NCBI RefSeq assembly: GCF_003346815.1
Contig: NZ_CP031217.1
Span: 372,001 to 436,000, forward strand
Direction of reading: 5' to 3'
DNA length: 64,000 nt
Source of the DNA: Halarcobacter bivalviorum
GTDB lineage: Bacteria; Campylobacterota; Campylobacteria; Campylobacterales; Arcobacteraceae
Translations under genes and position numbers: made by a program
Shown: in pieces, positions 13,468 through 21,769 of the stretch
Layout of the letters: every line of letters starts with the position of its first letter
Numbering within the stretch: position 1 is the stretch's first letter
The notes under the pieces: generated by a model
The model's input: only the letters and a program-made list of their open reading frames with translations
Told to the model about the DNA's origin: nothing
Database searches by the model: none

Positions 13468-13704
13468 TTGAATAAACTCTATGAAGATGCAGAAGAATTT
13501 TATAAATTAGTATCAACAAATGTGAAAAAATATCGCCAAGAGAAAGGCGAATCACAATTAGAATTCTCACAAAATGTAGGATTTAATTCTGTGAGTTTTT
13601 ATTGTGATTGTGAGAATAATAAAAATGGAAAACATTTTAATTTATTACATGTAGTAAGAATTGTAGATTATTTAGATATTGATGTAAATAAATTAATATA
13701 TTAA
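13468..13704 (+). CDS. XRE-family helix-turn-helix regulator
   Basis: 78-residue protein with a Cro/CI-type helix-turn-helix: VKKYRQEKGESQLEFSQNVGFNSVSFYCDCEN. The pattern fits the XRE family although the recognition helix is unusual in having two cysteines. It starts with TTG preceded by aggtga. It ends only 3 bp before the 3' end of the Avs-like gene on the opposite strand and diverges from the two-gene unit at 12692-13370. It could repress itself and that unit, or keep the defence gene low through antisense transcription. Confidence 0.7.
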   Translation: MNKLYEDAEEFYKLVSTNVKKYRQEKGESQLEFSQNVGFNSVSFYCDCENNKNGKHFNLLHVVRIVDYLDIDVNKLIY

Positions 13705-13707
13705 AAT

Positions 13708-16700
13708 TTATATAACACTTTCTCTCAACATGTAACCTACTACTGAACCTTTTTCTATTAAAAAATTTAATACTATCAATACTTTACCCTTTAATATTTT
13801 GGTTGTTCTAATTCTGTCACGATTTCTATAAATATATCTTTTAATATAATGTTCAATGTAATATATAGTATTTGTTTCTAGTTTTTTATCAATATAATTT
13901 TTATTTGTATCTAAAATTGTAGATAGCCAATTTATTCCATCTTCTAAATAGGGAGTTCCTATGTCATTCAATAGTTTTGAGAATGAATATAAAGTAGATG
14001 GGCAATGACCAATGTTTTCAGAAATATCTCTAAAAAATCTTTTATTTTGTTCTTTAAATGAACGCCAGTCTTTAGCAGTTTCTTTCCATCTAATTTCAGC
14101 AAAGAGATAACTTTTTATTATTTTATCTACATAGCTGTATTCATCACCATCCTTACATATTTCAAATATTTTTTCTTTAAAACTATTCCAAATAAACCAA
14201 AAATTATCATATGTATTTAAATTATCTTCAGCATGAATAAATTCTTTTAATAAATCTGCTATATGTTCGGATTTATTGAATTTAACTATAAATGGGTCTA
14301 AGTATTTTTGTATCTCATTTTGAGGTAAATGTAATACAAAGTAAGCATATTTTTGCATGAAATCATGTTTGATAGTGTAGTCTATATTATCATCATTATT
14401 ACTTGAAAGTAAGGTATTTGCAAATTTTGAAACAATTGATAAAACTATTTCTTTATGATTTTTATCTTGTGTTTTACTTGGAATAAGCCTAAATACTGTT
14501 TTTAGGGAGAAGAAGTCTAATTTATTAAAGTCTAAGCTGTCAAACTCTATTTTATTTTCAATGATTTCTAGAAATATATCTTTATTTTCCTCATAGAGTC
14601 TTTCTAGACTATTACATTGATAGGAATAAACACCTTTATCATAATTTTCTTGCCTAATTTTTAGGATTAACTCATCATATAGAGGTTTTAGAAATATATA
14701 TCCAAATAATAAAGATTGAGCATCATCAAAATGTTTTTCCCATAAATCATTTATTGCTAACATTGGAAAAATATTAAAATTTTCATGTTCTAATATTCCA
14801 CCTACATGATCAGTTCTAAATAATCCTAGAAGTAAAATAAGTTTAATATCTTCTTTTTTATCAGCAAAACTATTAAATAAAATAGGCATTACTGAAAAAG
14901 CTTGTTGAACACCATCTGAGATTTGATATTGATAACTTGGATTAAGTGAAAAAGTCGCTATTTCTAGTATGATTTTTTTACAAAATTCTTTTGTATCCGT
15001 ATCTAAATCTTGAAAGTAATCTCTTATTAATACAGAACAAACAAAAATAGGAGTAGACCTATTAAATAATATAAAATTATTTTCATCATCATCTACATTT
15101 TTATTTAATTTATTAATTATTTTTTGTACATCTTTAATTGCATTTTCGGGGTTTTTATTATATTGAGTATATTTCTCTGCTTTTTTATCATTTTTGAATT
15201 TATATTCAGCCCAAAGTTTTAATGGAGTATATATTAATGACTCACTATTTTTACTAATTGATGCTTCACTAAATTCTTTTAAATCTGATTCTAATTCGGG
15301 ATTAAAATTTATAATGGTACCTTCTTCAGTTTTTTCTACTGTTGGTGTCATTTTTCTTTTATCCATTCTTGCTAAGTAAATTCGCCAAGTTTTATTAGAT
15401 TCACTTTGTGTTGTCTCTTCTGATAATTTAGCATAATAATTATCCAAGATAGACCATAAATTTTCTTGTCTTTTATTTACTTCTTCATCAGATACATCTT
15501 TACTTTTAAAAAATTGATAATTTAAAAAAAGATTTTCTAAAGTAGAATTGCGATGTTTGTCTTTGCAAGTACTTATTCTTTCTTCATCGAAAAAACTATT
15601 ATGGTTTGAACCCCAACTTTTACCAATTGAATATAATGATTCCGCACCTTGGTCTGAAATTAATCTTGCAGTATCTTGTATAAAAAATTCTCTTGTTTTA
15701 AATAATATTTGAGCAACATTAAATGTTTTATCAGGATAAGCTAAAACTATACTTGAAACTACAGAAGAAATTGAAGCTGATTTTGAATGTTTTAAAAGGT
15801 AAATTAACCAACTCTCAAGAGTTTCACTTTCAATATCTTTTCCAATTTCCAAAAAGTATTTTTCTAAAGCCATATGAATAGATTGAAGTAAATATGGACT
15901 TATAGGAGAACTTGTACCCCTATACATATTCCAAAGACAATGACTTATATATTGCTCTTGGTTAGTATTTTTATCTATTGATACATTAACTACCTTAACT
16001 GAGTGGTCAAACTTAGAAATAACATATTTTTCTATTGATTTATTAGTAAACTCTAAAATAAAATTAATAGTTTCTTTAGGATTAGATTGTAATAACCAGT
16101 AAATAGGTGTTTGATAAGCACTAGCAGGATGATAATCTGAATGATTGCTTTCTAATCCAAAGTGTTGCTCAACTTCTATCCTTGAACGATATAATCTATC
16201 GTCTTTTTTGGGAGTATATGTCCAAAATAAATTGGCTAATTCTAAAATATGTTTTGGCAGATTTTTAACAATCGGAATAGCTTCAATTTTTGTCAGAACA
16301 AACTTTATTAAATCATTATATGGTTCTCCATGATTCTTCCATTTATTTTCTAAAATTTCATTGAAAATATTTTCTAATTCATATTTTATTTCTGATGAAC
16401 CATTTATTATAGCTTGAAAAAGTTCTTTTTTTGAATCATCTCTAGACCAATAAACATCTTCTTCAATAGTCCACTGATAAAATTGTAAAGCAATTAAACT
16501 GGAACATTTTGTAGTTTCTCCATTATTATTTTTATTATTCCAGTCATGTATTACAGGCAGAATAAAATTTATATTTTTTATTCCTATTTCTTCTAAATTG
16601 TCAAAAACAAATTTAATAAGATAACTCCAACCTTCTCCTTTTGGTTTTGTTAGTACATATTTTAAAGAGAATATATTTAGACTTTTAATTCCCATTTGTA

Positions 16701-18414
16701 AAAATAAATCATTATCAAGTTCTTTGCATGTCATTCTTAATATAAAAGTAATACGTTTTAATAGTTTTTGTTCATTTTCTAATAATTCATCTTTGAAAAG
16801 TTCAAAGAAAACTTTTGAATAATCTGATAGTAAAACAGAAACCAATAATTCATCTTTCCAAAATTGTTCAATTTGCTTATTTGTAATAATTTCATCAATA
16901 AATGTTTTAATAGTCTCATCTTGAAGAAGTAATTTTTCAGATATCCAATTTCTAAAGCTTCTACGAATTGGTAGTGATTGTCCAATTTTTTTTAAAAAAT
17001 CCAATTCATTGGATCTTCTTATATATTCTACTTCAATTATTTCTTCAAGTGCCCATTCTTCATAAATATCATGAGTTATAAAATATCCAGCTTTCTCATA
17101 TCCTAATATACCATCTTCCACTAATTCATGTAAAATAGTTGATTCACAATCAGAAATAATAAAAAATTGCCCACTATTTGCTCTTTCATATGCGATATTG
17201 AAAAAACATCTTTCTCTTTCAGGTTTAGATTTTTTTATTATTTTATTCCATAGTTCATTTTTGAAATCATTATAATTTAACTTATTAGCTTCATTGTAAT
17301 ATTTTAAATATTTATTTAAATAAAATGGATTTTTTATTAGTGTTAATAGTTTCTCATCAGTGGGCAATGTAAAAGAATATTTTTCAGATAATTCATTTAA
17401 TTCTTTTTGTTTTAAAATATTAATATTAATATTTAAAGGTGCTATATTATAAATTTCAGATAAATCTGTATATAAATTTTCTAAATAATGATTTCTTGTA
17501 GTGAATATAATTTGCCATTTATTTCTTATTAATATTGCTAAGAATTCTTTAAAAGGGTCTGTGTTTTTTAAGTCTAAAAGTTTTTCAGCAGAGTCTATTA
17601 CAATAATTTTATTTTTTTGTTCTTTTGTCGCTTCAGAAAATTCATAAAAAGTAAAGTCTTTAAACAAATCATTTATATGTCTTAGTTCAAACTCCGTAGC
17701 CTTAAATACAAAAAAAGAAGATACTTCTTTAAAGTGTTCGTATAATTTTTTTATAATTACTGTTTTTCCCACTCCTCCAATACCTGTTAAAATTGAAACT
17801 TTTTGAGATAGTGCCTTTAATTTTTCTATACAATATTCTCTATTTATTTCAATATCTTGATTTTTAAAAGTAATTTTTGTATGGATTTCATTTAGAATAT
17901 TTTCAGTATGTTGTTTTTGTTCTTCTAATAAATTAAAGATACTTTTTTCCTGTACAAAAAAATGCTTTGCAAAAATTTGATTATTGCTTGATACAAATTC
18001 AGATTCAAAAAAACTAGCTGTTTTCCATTCTAATGTTATATTTAATTCTTTGGCTTTATTTTCAACTTCAATTAAACCTTTAGGCTTTTTACCTTTATTT
18101 TGTCCCCATTCTTGATTTGTATAAAAATATAATTTAGTAATATTTGAGTAATATTTTTTTGACTTTTCAATAGTAGATAATATTTCTTCTTTATGGTCAG
18201 ATAATGAAGTTTCATAAAATTTTGCTTGCCATCCTATTATCTCATCTTTAACATTTATAGGGTCAGTTTCTATAGCTGCTTGATTTATATAACGAAAAAT
18301 TCCAAACTCTCTGTTAAACTCTTTACAAAATAGTAAATAACAAAACCATTCAAAATTATATTGAGGGTTTTCACTAAACTTTGCTTTAAAAATATTCCAG
18401 TTTGGTTTAATCAT
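13708..18414 (-). CDS. Avs-like STAND NTPase with Mrr-like nuclease domain
   Basis: A 1568-residue candidate anti-phage sensor. Domain order: an N-terminal Mrr/Cap4-like PD-(D/E)xK nuclease, with E49, D51 and the QxK motif in GWQAKFY (Q63, K65); a STAND-type P-loop ATPase with Walker A GIGGVGKT (211-218), Walker B IIVIDSAE (D274) and the TTRNH arginine motif (305-309); a winged-helix region ending in the HDIYEEWALEE motif; then more than 1000 residues of helical, repeat-like sequence that in Avs proteins binds a phage protein. This layout and length match the Avs4 type, which recognises phage portal protein, but the target here is unknown. The start at 18414 (MIKPNWNIFKAKFSENPQ) is preferred; the frame is open to 18465. 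Confidence 0.82.
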   Translation of the reverse strand: MIKPNWNIFKAKFSENPQYNFEWFCYLLFCKEFNREFGIFRYINQAAIETDPINVKDEIIGWQAKFYETSLSDHKEEILSTIEKSKKYYSNITKLYFYTNQEWGQNKGKKPKGLIEVENKAKELNITLEWKTASFFESEFVSSNNQIFAKHFFVQEKSIFNLLEEQKQHTENILNEIHTKITFKNQDIEINREYCIEKLKALSQKVSILTGIGGVGKTVIIKKLYEHFKEVSSFFVFKATEFELRHINDLFKDFTFYEFSEATKEQKNKIIVIDSAEKLLDLKNTDPFKEFLAILIRNKWQIIFTTRNHYLENLYTDLSEIYNIAPLNININILKQKELNELSEKYSFTLPTDEKLLTLIKNPFYLNKYLKYYNEANKLNYNDFKNELWNKIIKKSKPERERCFFNIAYERANSGQFFIISDCESTILHELVEDGILGYEKAGYFITHDIYEEWALEEIIEVEYIRRSNELDFLKKIGQSLPIRRSFRNWISEKLLLQDETIKTFIDEIITNKQIEQFWKDELLVSVLLSDYSKVFFELFKDELLENEQKLLKRITFILRMTCKELDNDLFLQMGIKSLNIFSLKYVLTKPKGEGWSYLIKFVFDNLEEIGIKNINFILPVIHDWNNKNNNGETTKCSSLIALQFYQWTIEEDVYWSRDDSKKELFQAIINGSSEIKYELENIFNEILENKWKNHGEPYNDLIKFVLTKIEAIPIVKNLPKHILELANLFWTYTPKKDDRLYRSRIEVEQHFGLESNHSDYHPASAYQTPIYWLLQSNPKETINFILEFTNKSIEKYVISKFDHSVKVVNVSIDKNTNQEQYISHCLWNMYRGTSSPISPYLLQSIHMALEKYFLEIGKDIESETLESWLIYLLKHSKSASISSVVSSIVLAYPDKTFNVAQILFKTREFFIQDTARLISDQGAESLYSIGKSWGSNHNSFFDEERISTCKDKHRNSTLENLFLNYQFFKSKDVSDEEVNKRQENLWSILDNYYAKLSEETTQSESNKTWRIYLARMDKRKMTPTVEKTEEGTIINFNPELESDLKEFSEASISKNSESLIYTPLKLWAEYKFKNDKKAEKYTQYNKNPENAIKDVQKIINKLNKNVDDDENNFILFNRSTPIFVCSVLIRDYFQDLDTDTKEFCKKIILEIATFSLNPSYQYQISDGVQQAFSVMPILFNSFADKKEDIKLILLLGLFRTDHVGGILEHENFNIFPMLAINDLWEKHFDDAQSLLFGYIFLKPLYDELILKIRQENYDKGVYSYQCNSLERLYEENKDIFLEIIENKIEFDSLDFNKLDFFSLKTVFRLIPSKTQDKNHKEIVLSIVSKFANTLLSSNNDDNIDYTIKHDFMQKYAYFVLHLPQNEIQKYLDPFIVKFNKSEHIADLLKEFIHAEDNLNTYDNFWFIWNSFKEKIFEICKDGDEYSYVDKIIKSYLFAEIRWKETAKDWRSFKEQNKRFFRDISENIGHCPSTLYSFSKLLNDIGTPYLEDGINWLSTILDTNKNYIDKKLETNTIYYIEHYIKRYIYRNRDRIRTTKILKGKVLIVLNFLIEKGSVVGYMLRESVI

Positions 18415-18522
18415 ATTGTATCTCTTTATCAAAAAATTTGTTTCATTATTATATCTAACTAACATAAACTAGAAAATAATTATATCTACAAAAGGTCTAT
18501 ATATTTTAAGAATTAAGATAAA

Positions 18523-20004
18523 TCACTTTAATTTATTATGATTTATCTTTCTCCCTTTATCTTCACTTCCAGTATATTTAGCAACCTTAGAAACTATGAC
18601 ATCTAAATCATCTTCACATTTAAGATATTTACTTATTTGAGTAAATGCTTCATCCATTCTTTTGTGTTCTTCTTGCATAATATCAAGGTTATGCAGTTTT
18701 ATTTTAAGGTCATTTACTTCATCTTTTAATTTTTTATTTATACCAAAGTATGCTTTTGATTGTTCAACTTTTACATTAAGTTCTTTGGTTAAAGTTTGTT
18801 CTTCTTGCAGTTGTTCTTGTAAGCTTCTATTTTCACCTATAAGCTTGGTATATCTTCTTTTGGTTACATAGTATGTATTTATATTGTTTTGTTGTTTTAA
18901 AAGTGTTTTATTCTCTTCTATGAGCTTTTTATTTTCAAGTAGTAAGTCTTTTGGGTGATTTTGTCCATTAATTGCATTTGCAAACTCATTATACTTTTTT
19001 AGGTGCTTAGCATAGAAGTTAAGATACTGTTTTAATTTATTTTTATCTACTTTTGTAAAACCTAGCTTAGCGGTAATACATTCATCTAATATTTTATCTG
19101 TATTATAAACCTTAGTTGGTTTTATATCTATGGTTGGTTTATCTTCTTTTATGGTATTGATTGTAGTTTCAAGTTCTTCTTTTTCTTTTGTAATTGATTC
19201 TAAGGTTAAACTTTCATTCTTAAGCTCTAATCTTGCTTTTTTAACTAAACTGTCAATACTATCAAGTTCACTTTTTAATTCTTTCTTATCTTCTACAGTT
19301 TTCTTTAGGTTCTTCTTTTGAGATTGAAGTTGTTTGATATGGTCTTGTATATCTTTTTTAAGTTGTTTAATCTCTTCTTCATGCATCTGTCTAACAGACA
19401 GATGTTTTGCAGTAGACTTTCTAACACCTCTTTCAAGTCCTATATCTTTAAAAGTAGATGCAACAATATCTTGAAACTCTGATAGTCTTCCACTTTTTCT
19501 TAGGTTATACCATACAGCTTCACCATTTTTTGTATGGTTATTAAAAGCAAAGTGCATATGAGGTGTCTTCTCATCATAATGAATTACATAATGAGATAAC
19601 TTAATGCTATCATCACCTAAGATAGTATGTATCTTATCTTGGATTAGTGGTACTGAATCTGTAAAAGATTTTTCTAGTTGCTCTTTGGTTACTTTACCTT
19701 GTTCTAGCCATTCGTTTATAATAGGACTTAGGGTAATGACTCCCGTTAGATGATCTGATTGTTTACTCTTTTGTAAGTTTCTATGATGTTTCTTTTTATA
19801 TAATTGATTATATTCATCAAAGCTTTTTTTAGCTTGTTGTTTTAATTGTTTTGGATCATACCCAAAATAGATATTATCAAACTTGTTGTGGTACATATTA
19901 TGTCTTAAGTAATTGGGTTTAGCAATTCTAAAGTCATGGTTTATACTTTGGATAGTTTTACTAGTAGTTGCAAAACGAACTTGTACTTTCTTTGTTTGAT
20001 TCAA
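18523..20004 (-). CDS. mob: MobV/Pre-family relaxase
   Basis: 493-residue mobilization protein that should nick oriT and lead DNA transfer in trans to a conjugation system. The relaxase core occupies roughly the first 210 residues, with the metal-binding histidines in IHYDEKTPHMHF (H142, H149, H151), as in plasmid Mob/Pre proteins, and the following GVRKSTAKHLSVRQ segment. The C-terminal half is a long coiled coil (for example KEKEELETTINTIKEDK), also typical of MobV. The protein appears intact. It points away from a 325-bp intergenic region with inverted repeats, the expected oriT position. It ends about 110 bp before the Avs-like start. Confidence 0.9.
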   Translation of the reverse strand: MNQTKKVQVRFATTSKTIQSINHDFRIAKPNYLRHNMYHNKFDNIYFGYDPKQLKQQAKKSFDEYNQLYKKKHHRNLQKSKQSDHLTGVITLSPIINEWLEQGKVTKEQLEKSFTDSVPLIQDKIHTILGDDSIKLSHYVIHYDEKTPHMHFAFNNHTKNGEAVWYNLRKSGRLSEFQDIVASTFKDIGLERGVRKSTAKHLSVRQMHEEEIKQLKKDIQDHIKQLQSQKKNLKKTVEDKKELKSELDSIDSLVKKARLELKNESLTLESITKEKEELETTINTIKEDKPTIDIKPTKVYNTDKILDECITAKLGFTKVDKNKLKQYLNFYAKHLKKYNEFANAINGQNHPKDLLLENKKLIEENKTLLKQQNNINTYYVTKRRYTKLIGENRSLQEQLQEEQTLTKELNVKVEQSKAYFGINKKLKDEVNDLKIKLHNLDIMQEEHKRMDEAFTQISKYLKCEDDLDVIVSKVAKYTGSEDKGRKINHNKLK

Positions 20005-20329
20005 AATACTTCTCCTTTAAGTATAGAATAATGGGGATTTTTAAGGGTGGCGACTGTACCCCTTGAACTTACAACCTAACACAAAGTGAGAGGTTAGTAA
20101 GTTGTATTTATGGTTTACCTAAATACATGGTACATAGGCACACAGTGCATACGTACTTCTTATGTTTTTAAATTAAATAGTTTAAAATATATTTGTACGT
20201 AAAATCAATAATTTTTTTGGCTGGCACGATTTTTTTATCTTATTTAATTTATTAATGTTTATCCAAAAACTATTAGATAAAAAAATGTGTGTACTGCGTA
20301 TCTTTTAGTTGTTTATACTTTAAAATTAA
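20005..20329 (-). other. Intergenic region with inverted repeats, candidate oriT
   Basis: A 325-bp stretch without a gene, directly upstream of the relaxase. It holds an inverted repeat at 20069-20100 (9-bp stem with a one-base bulge: ttacaacct ... aggttagtaa) and a second at 20130-20156 (gtac ends around gcac-aca-gtgc). The run gggtggcgactgtacccc lies beside the first. In MobV elements the nick site lies in such inverted repeats just before mob. The rest (20160-20329) is plain AT-rich sequence in which I see nothing. Confidence 0.5.
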
Positions 20330-20908
20330 CTAAGCAGTATCATGAGCAGTTGATTTGGTTGTTCTTGGTTTCTGTGTGTAAGCTCTTGACTTTTTCTTTT
20401 TTTCTTTTTCTACTTCATACATACACATCAAAGCGTCCCAATTAGTATAATCTAAATCTGATTCTGTCTCTTTCTCTCTATCTGGTTCTATCTCTACTGG
20501 ACTTTTTGGGACTCTTGTTGGACAATGTCCACTTTGTTTATTCTTAGAACGTTGATTTCTTTTTATTTCTGCCCATTTTGTCTCAGAACCTACCATATTT
20601 TGGGTTTCTATCATAAATAGTGTGCCATCATCCCATCTTTCCATTAATTTAAGTTCTATAAATAAATTAACTGCAACTTTTACTGTATCAATTGATGTAT
20701 CTGTTATCGTTGCTAGCATATCAGGGGAATATGGAATTGTATTTCTAAAAAAAAGTTCTCCTTCATTTTCTACACTTTTAAGTAAAAGTTTCAAGTAAAA
20801 TATGATGTAGTCTTTCCCATTTTGTTGATTTTCAATTATTTTGATTTCTTCTCTATCAAAAAAATCATTCTTTAGTTTTAACCAAAAAAACTTTTTATTG
20901 GTATTCAT
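20330..20908 (-). CDS. Phage replisome-organiser-like protein
   Basis: 192-residue protein. The first 120 residues (FFWLKLKNDFFDREEIKIIE, then GKDYIIFYLKLLLKSVENEG and ETKWAEIKRNQRSKN) match my memory of the N-terminal domain of phage replisome organisers (Phage_rep_org_N), a winged-helix origin-binding domain. The C-terminal part is short, basic and low in complexity, so the usual helicase-loading domain is absent or replaced. On a mobilizable element it may start replication of the excised circle. It is not part of an obvious operon: 421 bp separate its stop from the relaxase start and 137 bp separate it from the AlpA-like gene. Confidence 0.7.
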   Translation of the reverse strand: MNTNKKFFWLKLKNDFFDREEIKIIENQQNGKDYIIFYLKLLLKSVENEGELFFRNTIPYSPDMLATITDTSIDTVKVAVNLFIELKLMERWDDGTLFMIETQNMVGSETKWAEIKRNQRSKNKQSGHCPTRVPKSPVEIEPDREKETESDLDYTNWDALMCMYEVEKEKKKKSRAYTQKPRTTKSTAHDTA

Positions 20909-21008
20909 TATTTACCTTTAATATATGATTTAAAGTTAAATAATCATGTGCAATTTATAATATGTTATAATGCAAATGATTAAAACCTATCTTGGGATTT
21001 AATTAACG

Positions 21009-21043
21009 CTCTCTCTTTCACTCGCCAAAGTCTTAAGAGAGAG
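21009..21043 (-). terminator. Hairpin after the AlpA-like gene
   Basis: A 9-bp perfect inverted repeat (ctctctctt/aagagagag) with a 17-base loop lies just after the AlpA-like stop on the minus strand. No long T-tract follows, so it may be a weak terminator. Confidence 0.4.
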
Positions 21044-21045
21044 TT

Positions 21046-21246
21046 TTAAGAAACTCTATTATTTTGCATTTGTAAATTAATCCACTCTCTAATTTCTTTT
21101 TGTGAATATAACTTTGTTTTAGTATTTGCTAATCTAAAACTTTGCGGAAAAGTTTTATCTGTTTTTATATCTTCATAAAATTTTCTTGTTGATACATTTA
21201 GTAGATTACATACTTCTTTTATTTTAAGTAATTTGTCATTTTCCAT
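21046..21246 (-). CDS. AlpA-like excisionase/regulator
   Basis: 66-residue winged-helix protein of the AlpA/excisionase type: LLKIKEVCNLLNVSTRKFYE forms the helix-turn-helix and FPQSFRLANTKTKLYSQKEI the wing, ending in a short helix REWINLQMQ. In P4-like elements AlpA controls the integrase and acts as a directionality factor. Its position inside attR, at the end opposite the integrase, and the acggta repeats at both ends make this role likely here. Confidence 0.82.
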   Translation of the reverse strand: MENDKLLKIKEVCNLLNVSTRKFYEDIKTDKTFPQSFRLANTKTKLYSQKEIREWINLQMQNNRVS

Positions 21247-21580
21247 TTGATTATTTTCCTTTCTTTTTTTATATGTTCTGAAAATTTTAGTTTATTTTTT
21301 GAGAATTGTCGATAAAAAGTAAAAGTCCCTATAAATGGGCTTTTTATTAAGAAAATATATTGTTTTTTAGCGTTATGTTTTTATATATTTAATATTAATT
21401 TATATATAATAAAACAAAAGATTGATAAAAGACCTAACTTAATATAAATTGTTAGTTTTAAAAATTAATTTAATATTAATGATAAAAATCGATATAAAAT
21501 ATTACGGTATTTTTTGCGGTACTATAAATATATTATTTTGGATAAAGTAAATATTTTAGGGCTTAGCTTAGTATAATTTA
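21247..21580. other. Right-end intergenic region of the island
   Basis: No gene is seen between the AlpA-like start and attR. The stretch is very AT-rich. It contains an imperfect hairpin at 21324-21346 (aagtccc/gggctt with T runs on both strands), which could act as a bidirectional terminator, and the acggta repeat at 21502-21523. The promoter of the AlpA-like gene must lie here. Confidence 0.5.
21502..21523 (+). repeat. Right-end copy of the acggta repeat unit
   Basis: 22-bp unit matching 6822-6843 at 19 of 22 positions, again with two acggta-like boxes (acggta and gcggta) 12 bp apart. Lying 58 bp inside attR, it mirrors the left-end copy beside the integrase and is a candidate arm site for integrase or its directionality factor. 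Confidence 0.5.
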
Positions 21581-21614
21581 GTTCCAAATCGTTCCTGTAA
21601 AACTACTTCCTAAA
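21581..21614 (+). repeat. Right attachment site (attR)
   Basis: Second copy of the 34-bp direct repeat (31 identities with 6681-6714). Read in the YciI frame it encodes FQIVPVKLLPK followed by NS and a stop at 21621-21623, so it carries the displaced native end of the host gene. Host sequence resumes after it. Confidence 0.85.
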
Positions 21615-21651
21615 AACTCTTAATTCATCTTCGGTCAAGTATAGTGTAGTA

Positions 21652-21670
21652 AGGTAGTTTAATACTACCT
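21652..21670 (+). terminator. Hairpin after the displaced YciI 3' end
   Basis: A 7-bp stem (aggtagt/actacct) with a 5-base loop lies about 30 bp after the displaced stop codon. It may be the original terminator of the YciI-family gene, left behind when the island inserted. No strong T-tract follows. Confidence 0.4.
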
Positions 21671-21769
21671 ATACTTTAATCTTAAAATATAAATTATTTA
21701 AAATTTTTAAAGTAAAATTATGTAATAATCATAAATATATTACATAATTATTATAAGAAGGAGTTAATT

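Larger units (their letters stand above)
6681..21614. mobile_element. Integrative mobilizable element with defence cargo
   Basis: An approximately 14.9-kb island bounded by an imperfect direct repeat (6681-6714 and 21581-21614, 31 of 34 identical). Contents in order: tyrosine integrase (+), BcgI-like S and RM genes, small unknown genes, an XRE-type regulator, an Avs-like STAND NTPase, a MobV/Pre relaxase, a replisome-organiser-like protein and an AlpA-like regulator. Integrase at the left end, relaxase with a candidate oriT, and no type IV secretion genes together indicate an element that integrates by itself but borrows a conjugation machine. Repeats resembling integrase arm sites occur just inside both ends. 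Confidence 0.85.

Noticed and set aside
13708-18465. Eukaryotic-type or phage tail-like origin of the 1585-codon frame
   Set aside because: Walker A, Walker B and TTR motifs plus an N-terminal nuclease motif identify a STAND NTPase; the start was shortened to 18414.
20041-20160. CRISPR-like repeats near the relaxase
   Set aside because: The repeats are two unrelated inverted repeats without regular spacing, and no cas genes are present in the window.
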